A stretch of 13,962 nucleotides of DNA from JBJXGE01 sp046154185 (GTDB taxonomy: Bacteria; Planctomycetota; UBA8108; UBA1146; JAJFFE01), in the NCBI GenBank assembly GCA_046154185.1, contig JBJXGE010000024.1:1-13962 (forward strand), written 5' to 3'. The notes under the pieces were generated by a model that was not told the DNA's origin, did not search any database, and saw only the letters and a list, made by a program, of their open reading frames with translations. The first letter of the stretch is position 1; each line of letters opens with the position of its first letter. Made by a program: the position numbers and the translations under genes. Below are positions 1-5,516 of this stretch, piece by piece.

Positions 1-89
1 GATTTGCCATCGCCCATCAGTAGGCCGTTGGCCTCGCCGTCGACATCGCGCCTGCGGCGCATTTCCCGGCGCGAGGCGAGGGTTCTCCT

Positions 90-105
90 CCGGCGTTGCA
101 GGCCC
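90..105. repeat. Degenerate REP-like copy left of the element
   Basis: CCGGCGTTGCAGGCCC resembles the inner right hairpin of the RAYT element (772-788, CCGGCCTTGCAGGCCGG) but has a mismatch in the left arm and a truncated right arm. It may be a decayed REP copy. The match is short and the background is GC-rich, so chance cannot be excluded. Confidence 0.35.
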
Positions 106-205
106 TCAGAGTTTAAAGAAGCCATGCATGATGTCGGCGGCCGTCTTCGAAGGCAGGCGCACCGACTCCATTCGGAAGATGGATTCGCGACGTCCGAATC
201 TGAGA

Positions 206-220
206 GGGCCTGAAAGGCCC
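206..220. repeat. Outer left hairpin of RAYT element
   Basis: A perfect 6-bp stem, GGGCCT-GAA-AGGCCC. The CCTGAAAGG core is shared, in inverted orientation, with the outer right hairpin at 851-869, which marks the two as the outer pair of the mirrored ends. Confidence 0.65.
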
Positions 221-232
221 GACGGGATATAG

Positions 233-266
233 CCCGGGGTTGGCCGGTCTGCCGGCCTACCCCGGG
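233..266. repeat. Middle left hairpin of RAYT element
   Basis: The outer arms CCCGGGGT (233-240) and ACCCCGGG (259-266) pair perfectly. The inner arms GGCCGG (242-247) and CCGGCC (252-257) pair after a T/T mismatch, leaving a TCTG loop. The counterpart on the right is 809-840; both are joined to the outer hairpin through the shared string AGCCCGGGG. Confidence 0.7.
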
Positions 267-269
267 TTA

Positions 270-286
270 CCGGCCTGCAGGGCCGG
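270..286. repeat. Inner left REP hairpin of RAYT element
   Basis: CCGGCC-TGCAG-GGCCGG, a perfect 6-bp stem. It lies 12 bases beyond the 3' end of the transposase gene and matches the inner right hairpin (772-788) in inverted orientation. It is the natural candidate for a RAYT recognition hairpin. Confidence 0.7.
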
Positions 287-298
287 CGGAAAACACCG

Positions 299-751
299 TC
301 AGTCCCAGACGTATCGTTCATCGTAGTCAATCTCGTGGAGCTGAAAGAGCTGACGCAATTCGTCCTGGTAGCTCGTCGATCTGTGGTGCGCTCGTTGGTT
401 CCTAATGTACTTTCTCACGGCGTCGATGCTTGATTGACTAACCGAGAACGCGGCGTAGCCGTTCTGCCAATGAAAACCTGCGTACCGAACATTCGTAGTT
501 TTCAACCAAGCAGACGATGCACGCTTTAGTTCGCCGACCGTTTGAACCAACGTGCTCGCCTTTCCGAGCACAATCAAAGCTTGTGCATGGTCTGGTTCCG
601 AATTGATCTCGATGCCGGCCGAGCCAAGCGTGCGGAGGACCCCGCACATGTAGCTGTGAAGGTCGGGGCGAATCGCGTCTTGGATGATGGCTTCGCGCAT
701 TTTGGTCGAGAATATCAAGTGCACGTAGATCCTCGCCAACGACTGACCCAC
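299..751 (-). CDS. REP-associated tyrosine transposase (IS200-like, Y1 HUH family), altered HUH motif
   Basis: A 150-aa protein of the Y1/IS200-like transposase family, which nicks single-stranded DNA at REP hairpins through a catalytic tyrosine. Family hallmarks visible: N-terminal GQSLARIYVHLIFSTK, central GFHWQNGYAAFSVSQS, Tyr115 in VRKYIRNQ, and the C-terminal YDERYVWD. I chose the GTG at 751 because AGGTGA lies just upstream and MGQSLAR is a usual family start; an in-frame GTG at 760 would add three residues. The metal-binding His-x-His, normally DHVHIL or similar, reads DHAQAL here (His55, Ala56, Gln57). The second histidine is lost although the frame is open to the end. The protein may be catalytically dead or impaired, which is an inference. 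Confidence 0.85.
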   Translation of the reverse strand: MGQSLARIYVHLIFSTKMREAIIQDAIRPDLHSYMCGVLRTLGSAGIEINSEPDHAQALIVLGKASTLVQTVGELKRASSAWLKTTNVRYAGFHWQNGYAAFSVSQSSIDAVRKYIRNQRAHHRSTSYQDELRQLFQLHEIDYDERYVWD

Positions 752-771
752 GAATCTCACCTGCGTTTCTG

Positions 772-788
772 CCGGCCTTGCAGGCCGG
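772..788. repeat. Inner right REP hairpin of RAYT element
   Basis: CCGGCCT-TGC-AGGCCGG, a perfect 7-bp stem just upstream of the transposase start. In the transcript it would fold about 20 bases before the GTG at 751, so it could influence translation as well as serve as a DNA hairpin substrate. Confidence 0.7.
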
Positions 789-808
789 GGCTTGGGTACG
801 TGATCAAC

Positions 809-840
809 CCCGGGGCAGCCGCAGCGCCGGCTGCCCCGGG
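809..840. repeat. Middle right hairpin of RAYT element
   Basis: A perfect 13-bp stem, CCCGGGGCAGCCG pairing with CGGCTGCCCCGGG, around the six-base loop CAGCGC. It is the strongest hairpin of the set. It shares the CCCGGGG arms with the middle left hairpin but differs in the inner stem. Confidence 0.75.
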
Positions 841-850
841 CTCTGCTCTA

Positions 851-869
851 TTCAACCTTTCAGGTTGAA
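851..869. repeat. Outer right hairpin of RAYT element
   Basis: A perfect 8-bp stem, TTCAACCT-TTC-AGGTTGAA. On the minus strand its loop is GAA inside CCTGAAAGG, the same core as the outer left hairpin at 206-220. Confidence 0.7.
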
Positions 870-971
870 GGAGGCCATCGGCGTGACGCGGGCGAAGACG
901 ATCCGCCGATACCTGCGACGCATCGATGGCTTGCGGACGACGGAGTTACTTGCCGATACCGGCCGCGAGTC

Positions 972-1688
972 TCACTCCACAATCGTGAACGAACCGTCGT
1001 TGAGGGCGGCGAGGGATTGCATGAAGGAGATGCCCTGCAAGTCGGAGGCGATATAGAGCGTGTGGATCGGGAGTTGTTGGTAGTTGGCGGCGGTGATGTC
1101 GGCGAGGCATTCGGCGGTGGTGTCGACGCCGAGGCAGAGGGGCACGCCGTCGGACAGCACCAGCACTTGGCGTTTTCGTTTCGAGCTGAGATTGGCAATT
1201 TCGACGGTCGTGACGCCGGCCGGCGCGAGGCAGGTCCAACCGACAGCTTGCAGACTTGTGAGCCACGCGATTGCGGAGTTCTTCGCCTCGGCGGTAGCCC
1301 GGCGTGGAGTCGGCGACCACACGATCATGTTAGTCGAGAACGCGACGAGGCTGAACTCGGCGCTGCGGCTCAAAGACTGAATCGCCTGTTGGCACTCGGC
1401 CTTGAGCGTTTCGAACTTGCCGTCTTCGAGCATGCTGCCGGACTTGTCGAGGCACCAAAAAAACGCGTCGCCTTCAAACTCGGCGCCGTAAAACAAGATC
1501 GACTCACTGACATCTTCGTCATCAGCCGCGTCGCCACGTCCATCCGTCGGCAAGTCGAGCGGGCGTTTGACGCGACTCGATTCGTCGGCGCGCGCGGTGA
1601 CGATCGACGACGCCCCGCCGATGCCGCACACAAGCAACACTCCGAACACACCCGCGCGCAACATCGCTTTCCTGACCGTCACGAACAT
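972..1688 (-). CDS. Secreted von Willebrand factor A (VWA) domain protein
   Basis: A 238-aa exported protein that is almost entirely one VWA domain, a fold that binds protein partners through a metal ion (MIDAS). The ATG at 1688 was chosen because AAGGAG lies nine bases upstream and a signal peptide follows: basic MFVTVRKAMLR, a hydrophobic stretch at about 12-31, and a TARA-DE cleavage site near residue 34. MIDAS residues are all present: DKSGS at 81-85, Thr152 in GWTCLAPAG and Asp180 in LVLSDG. An acidic linker (about 50-62) separates the signal from the domain. The domain fills the rest of the protein, so there is no room for an effector domain, and the ligand is unknown. The open frame upstream of 1688 looks like a GC-rich shadow, not an N-terminal extension. 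Confidence 0.8.
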   Translation of the reverse strand: MFVTVRKAMLRAGVFGVLLVCGIGGASSIVTARADESSRVKRPLDLPTDGRGDAADDEDVSESILFYGAEFEGDAFFWCLDKSGSMLEDGKFETLKAECQQAIQSLSRSAEFSLVAFSTNMIVWSPTPRRATAEAKNSAIAWLTSLQAVGWTCLAPAGVTTVEIANLSSKRKRQVLVLSDGVPLCLGVDTTAECLADITAANYQQLPIHTLYIASDLQGISFMQSLAALNDGSFTIVE

Positions 1689-2199
1689 AAGTCTCGGCTC
1701 CTTCTTCAGGGCTCCACGTTGCTCGCGACGCTCCGCCGCGACGCCGGCCGCGCCAACGCACGCGCCATACCACGCGAGCGCGCGCAAACGCAGGCGGCGC
1801 GCCCTGCCGTCGCGACCTGAATCGGTCGTCGCGTCGACGACCGGCCGGCTCCGGACGCTTTTGCGATTCACGCCGGACCGCGAGACACTTCGTGTCGTTG
1901 CGTTGTCACTTCTTGCCGGTACGAATTTCCGAAACGACGCGCTTTGCCGCTTTCGCCGCACTCGAACGCAAACTCGCGCGAACGACGATAGCCCGCTTCC
2001 ACACGCGAGTTGCGCGCCGCGCTGCGCATCGCTCCCTCGCAGGTACAACTTCTGCCAATAGGACTCGCGACTCGAAAGTGGCGGCGCTCGCGAGGGCCAC
2101 CGACAAAAAGTGGTCCAACTCCGCGAACACGTCACGCGACCGAGAACGGCGCCTCCCGCCGAACGGCCGTCATGATCTAGGAGGAAGGGGATCACTACC
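1689..2199. other. Gene-free divergent intergenic region (511 bases)
   Basis: This stretch lies between the divergent VWA and 353-aa genes. Open frames here have low-complexity Arg/Ala/Ser translations with no recognisable domain. It contains a perfect 9-bp hairpin at 1823-1843 and a small one around 1883-1895 (GACAC-TTC-GTGTC). Promoters for both genes should lie here, but I see no convincing -35/-10 pair. Confidence 0.5.
1823..1843. repeat. 9-bp perfect inverted repeat in divergent intergenic region
   Basis: CGGTCGTCG, a three-base CGT loop, then CGACGACCG. It lies about 135 bases before the VWA start. It could be an operator or an RNA hairpin; no T-rich tail follows on either strand, so it is not a standard terminator. 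An overlapping alternative (CGACC-TGAAT-CGGTCG just to the left) would compete for the same bases. Confidence 0.45.
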
Positions 2200-3261
2200 G
2201 TGGGCACTTTTTTGAGCGCAATACTATTCGTGCTGGCGCCGCTCGCCGCTGCCGCGCTGCCATACTTCTGCGATCGGTTCGGCGTCACGCGACAACTCGT
2301 GCACCGACTCCAACAAGTCGTATTGCGGCATCGCAAGGACTTCTTGGCGATGCCGCGCATCGACGCAAACAATTTCCAGCGGTCGACCTGGAAGTACGCC
2401 GCGCAAGGCGTCGTCATGATCATCTGCATGATGGTGACGCTCTCGACGGCTTCCGCCGTCACGGAATCCGGTGACAGCCTGAGCGTCGTAGTGCCGGGAA
2501 TCGCCTTCGGTCTCCTCCTTGGCGTCACGCTGCTCGTGGGCAGCTATCTCGTGCGTCTCGGCCTCAGCGCGCTGCGTCCCATTCATCACCTCACGGATCA
2601 AGGCTACGTCGGCGTATGGGCGAGCAAGGAATCGATGCCGTTTCGGCGCGAGCTCCTCGCCGCTGCGCAACAACACAAGTTCATAGAGATCCTCTGCGGC
2701 GACGGATCCGAAGAACTCGCCGCGCTCTCGCATCCCGCGCACGCGCCACTGACTGCCCCGCACCCGGCGCTACGCGGCGTGCAGATCCGCATGCTGCTGC
2801 TACCGCCACGCAACTCACGCCAGCATCCGGAAGCCGCGGGTTACACGATCGCCGAGATGGCGCTCGCAAAAATGGCCATGAGTCCCGAGGAGCATTGGCG
2901 TCGCCTGCATACGACCCTCGAAACCAAGGAACGGTGGGAAGCCGAATTCGGCGCGAACATCACGGTGCACTTCATGGAAGTGTTGCCGGCCTTCCGCAGC
3001 ACCGTGGTCGGACCGCGTGCGTGGTTTCGTCCTTGGGAAGAGTGCTTCCGCTGGCACGAGACGGCGATGCGCTCTGACAGCGCCGAACTTTACTCGGTAG
3101 TGCGCAGCCACTTCCTCAATGCATGGATTGGTTCGTCGCCCGAAATCAAATTCTCGCTCACGGCCGGTCCGACGAAGTCGACTTTCATCCGTAATGGAGT
3201 CGACGTCCCAACCGAAGCAAGTCGCTTGATGGTAGAGGATGAGGACGCGGTGCAGATCTAA
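2200..3261 (+). CDS. Membrane protein of unknown function, three predicted helices plus soluble C-terminal domain
   Basis: A 353-aa protein not assigned to a known family. Hydrophobic segments at about 4-22, 66-84 and 96-118 suggest three membrane helices; a basic stretch (RQLVHRLQQVVLRHRK) lies between the first and second. Residues 135-320 look like a soluble alpha/beta domain, with strands such as FIEILCGD (161-168), VQIRMLLLPP (194-203) and ITVHFMEVLP (254-263), ending in HFLNAWIGSS. The strand order and the IRMLLLPP segment loosely recall PLD-like sensor domains of the DUF5919 sort, but no HKD catalytic motif is present, so this is only a guess. The GTG start at 2200 follows AGGAGG at 2179-2184 by a long 15 bases; no ATG, GTG or TTG in frame lies closer. 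It is convergent with the 140-aa gene. Confidence 0.75.
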   Translation: MGTFLSAILFVLAPLAAAALPYFCDRFGVTRQLVHRLQQVVLRHRKDFLAMPRIDANNFQRSTWKYAAQGVVMIICMMVTLSTASAVTESGDSLSVVVPGIAFGLLLGVTLLVGSYLVRLGLSALRPIHHLTDQGYVGVWASKESMPFRRELLAAAQQHKFIEILCGDGSEELAALSHPAHAPLTAPHPALRGVQIRMLLLPPRNSRQHPEAAGYTIAEMALAKMAMSPEEHWRRLHTTLETKERWEAEFGANITVHFMEVLPAFRSTVVGPRAWFRPWEECFRWHETAMRSDSAELYSVVRSHFLNAWIGSSPEIKFSLTAGPTKSTFIRNGVDVPTEASRLMVEDEDAVQI

Positions 3262-3276
3262 CGGCGCCGCGATCCC

Positions 3277-3699
3277 TTAGCGGGACTCGACCAAGATTCG
3301 CTCGACCTCCGCGAGGACTTCCGCGCGGAGGTCGATTCCTTGTTGGGAACTCGACTCGACGAGCGCGCGCAAACGATCGAGCGCGTGATAGAGCGCGACC
3401 GAGTCGGGCGCCACGCCGCGCATAAACTTCAACGCCTGCTCGAGAATTTGACGCACAAAAACCGGCTTATCGATGTTCTTCGTCGCCACGCACACGCCGA
3501 ACGCAGCCGCCGCGGCGCGCGCGGCCTCGCTCGCAAAACTCGCGGCTTGCACGCCGATCACGACGTCGCCCGGCCGATCGAGCGCGCGTTCGTCCAGCCC
3601 GCCCTCCGCGTTGCGAAACGCGAGCACCAACAGGCCATCGAGGCCGCCGCGCCACTCGATCCGCTCGACCATCCGCTCGAATTTCGGCACGTCTGTCAT
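3277..3699 (-). CDS. Unknown 140-aa protein translationally coupled to ubiD
   Basis: A small soluble protein that I do not recognise. Its ATG at 3699 overlaps the UbiD stop codon in an ATGA junction, which implies coupled translation and cotranscription. Visible structure: a predicted strand GLLVLAFRNA (22-31), another VVIGVQ (46-51) followed by an Ala-rich helix (52-69), VCVATKN (69-75), then helices to the end. This resembles a small alpha/beta fold. There is no signal peptide, membrane segment or metal-binding cluster, and it is not obviously UbiX, the prenyl-FMN synthase that UbiD enzymes need. The tight coupling suggests a role in the UbiD step or its pathway, which is an inference. Confidence 0.75.
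   Translation of the reverse strand: MTDVPKFERMVERIEWRGGLDGLLVLAFRNAEGGLDERALDRPGDVVIGVQAASFASEAARAAAAAFGVCVATKNIDKPVFVRQILEQALKFMRGVAPDSVALYHALDRLRALVESSSQQGIDLRAEVLAEVERILVESR
3303..3334. repeat. 11-bp inverted repeat at 3' end of the 140-aa gene
   Basis: CGACCTCCGCG (3303-3313) pairs perfectly with CGCGGAGGTCG (3324-3334) around a ten-base loop. It lies inside the coding end of the 140-aa gene, close to the convergent boundary with the 353-aa gene. No U-tract follows on either strand. It could end or stabilise transcripts from both sides, or simply reflect repeated Glu-Val codons. Confidence 0.45.
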
Positions 3700-5492
3700 C
3701 CGAGATGTCCTCGATCACTGTCGCCCATGTTGACGCCGCCGTCCGGAAAATACTCTCGCCAACGCCGCGTGACGGTCGCCGCGGTTGCGGGATCGCAAAA
3801 CAGCTCCGCAGGGTAGCTCGGTTTCAAACGCGCGTCGATGACAATCGGTGGCGAGAACGCCGGATGATTGCGCACGAGCTCGACGCGACTCGCGAAAATG
3901 TCCGCCGCCGGTTCAAAGCGCGTGAAAACCGTCCACAAGAAACGCGCGGTCGACGCGGTCGCGCGCACGGCATCGTCGGCCAGAATCACGAGCGGCCATT
4001 CGGCAACTTCGTTCGCGCGCGCGATCCGCTCCGCGGCGCGCGGCTCCGCCGCGAAGCTCGGCCCTTCGATGACCAAGCAGCCCGCGCAATACACTTGGGC
4101 GTTCTGCACGCCATGCGGCAGCGCGCCTCGAAACTCGCGCGGAAGCTCGCGACACGGCTCGCCGAGTCCGAGCAGCACACCCTTCGATCCTTCATTCACG
4201 CGCGGCCCGGTGTAATCGAGCGTGTCCATCGATAGACAACCGAAGACGAACAAGTCGCGCTCGAAGCGCGCGCGCGCGAGCATATGCTCGAGCAGCGCCT
4301 TGAAGTCGCGCAAGTCGCGCGGACTGTCGGTCACCAACAGAAACTTTGTGAGTGCGAGTTGCCCTTCGCCGAGGATGCGAAACGCCGACACCATGGCCTC
4401 GCGCGCGTAGCGATCCCGTACCACCGCGGCCGCCAGCGAGTGATAGCCGGTTTCACCGTAGCTCCACAGCGCGCGCACGCCGGGCATCACGAGCGGAAAC
4501 AAAGGCGACAACAATTCCTGCAAGTAATCGCCGAGAAAGAAATCCTCCTGGCGCGGCTTGCCGACCACCGTGGCCGGATAAATCGCATCGCGTCGGTGCG
4601 CGAGCGCGCGCAAGTGAAATACCGGGTAGTCGTGGCGGAGCGAGTAATAACCGTAATGATCGCCGAACGGCCCCTCGGGCGCGCGCTCGTGCGCCGGCAC
4701 TTCACCGATCAACGCGAATTCCGCCTCGGCCACCAGCGGATGCGGACCTGGTCCGGGCACGACGCGATCGAGCTTCGCTCCGATGAGAAGCGACGCGAGT
4801 AACAATTCGCCGACGTGCTCGGGCAACGGCGCGATCGCGGCGGCGATCAGCGCCGGTGGTCCGCCCAAAAACACGGTCACCGGCAGCGCGGCGCCGAGCG
4901 CCTCGGCCTCGTGATAGTGAAAGCCGCCGCCCTTGCCGATCTGCCAGTGCATACCGAGCCGGCGCGCATCGTGCAACTGCATGCGATAAATGCCGAGATT
5001 GTGGCGGTGGTCACCCGGATGCTCGGTGTAAACGAGTGGCAACGTGAGGAACGGTCCGCCGTCTTCGAGCCAACTCGTCGTGATCGGTAACTCGCGCAAG
5101 TCGGCCGCCGTGTCGACGACCTCGGTCACCGCCCCGCGCGCGCGCTTCCGCATGCCGACGTGAAAGAGTGTGCTCGCGATGTCGCGCGCGCCCCATAATT
5201 TATCGAGCGTAGGCGGCACGAGTGTTTCGACAGCGCCGACAAGCCGCGTCAAGAACTGCTGCGCGCGGCGACCGAATCCCAACTCCACGCGCCGCGCCGT
5301 GCCGTACAGATTCATCGCAAGCGGAAAGCGCGCGCCCTCGACATTCGTGAACAAGAGCGCCGGTCCACCCGCCGCAATGACGCGGCGGTGGATTTCGGCG
5401 ACTTCGAGGCGCGCGCTCACCGGAGCGCGCACCTCGACCAGCTCGCGCTCGCGGCGCAAAACATTCAAGTAATCGCGGAGATTGCGGTGCAT
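3696..5492 (-). CDS. UbiD-family decarboxylase, probably menaquinone (futalosine) pathway
   Basis: A 598-aa enzyme of the UbiD family, which uses prenylated FMN to remove aromatic carboxyl groups reversibly. Residues 165-172 (NLGIYRMQ), the following IGKGGGFHYHEAEA and 269-283 (ERAPEGPFGDHYGYY) match the cofactor and catalytic regions of E. coli UbiD, including the conserved acidic residues. The protein is about 100 residues longer than E. coli UbiD. The C-terminal part (FLWTVFTRFEPAADI, then PIVIDARLKPSYP) fits the longer group annotated as menaquinone-biosynthesis decarboxylase in organisms using futalosine. The substrate is inferred. The ATG at 5492 lies 24 bases after the stop of the upstream 756-aa gene and overlaps the 140-aa gene at its end, indicating an operon. 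No strong Shine-Dalgarno is seen, consistent with readthrough coupling. Confidence 0.88.
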   Translation of the reverse strand: MHRNLRDYLNVLRRERELVEVRAPVSARLEVAEIHRRVIAAGGPALLFTNVEGARFPLAMNLYGTARRVELGFGRRAQQFLTRLVGAVETLVPPTLDKLWGARDIASTLFHVGMRKRARGAVTEVVDTAADLRELPITTSWLEDGGPFLTLPLVYTEHPGDHRHNLGIYRMQLHDARRLGMHWQIGKGGGFHYHEAEALGAALPVTVFLGGPPALIAAAIAPLPEHVGELLLASLLIGAKLDRVVPGPGPHPLVAEAEFALIGEVPAHERAPEGPFGDHYGYYSLRHDYPVFHLRALAHRRDAIYPATVVGKPRQEDFFLGDYLQELLSPLFPLVMPGVRALWSYGETGYHSLAAAVVRDRYAREAMVSAFRILGEGQLALTKFLLVTDSPRDLRDFKALLEHMLARARFERDLFVFGCLSMDTLDYTGPRVNEGSKGVLLGLGEPCRELPREFRGALPHGVQNAQVYCAGCLVIEGPSFAAEPRAAERIARANEVAEWPLVILADDAVRATASTARFLWTVFTRFEPAADIFASRVELVRNHPAFSPPIVIDARLKPSYPAELFCDPATAATVTRRWREYFPDGGVNMGDSDRGHLG

Positions 5493-5516
5493 GGCTGGAT
5501 GCTCGGCGCGGCGCCG

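Larger units (their letters stand above)
206..869 (-). mobile_element. RAYT/REP element: transposase gene flanked by mirrored triple hairpins
   Basis: A compact unit of about 660 bases: an IS200-like transposase gene with three palindromes on each side. Reading inward from the left: GGGCCT-GAA-AGGCCC (206-220), a long CCCGGGGT...ACCCCGGG hairpin (233-266) and CCGGCC-TGCAG-GGCCGG (270-286). Reading inward from the right on the opposite strand, the same three classes occur in the same order: 851-869 (loop GAA), 809-840 (CCCGGGG arms) and 772-788 (CCGGCCT arms). The ends are therefore imperfect inverted repeats made of hairpins, as in the REP/BIME context known for RAYT proteins. The unit limits are my inference from this symmetry; no insertion junction can be proven without an empty site. 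Confidence 0.65.

Noticed and set aside
206..300. CRISPR-like repeats
   Set aside because: The palindromes differ in sequence and length and lack regular spacers; REP hairpins of a RAYT element explain them better.
1689..2528. Long minus-strand open frame extending the VWA gene to 518 residues
   Set aside because: The upstream part has Arg/Ser/Cys-rich translation, overlaps the 353-aa gene antisense, and the signal peptide plus ribosome site at 1688 mark the true start.
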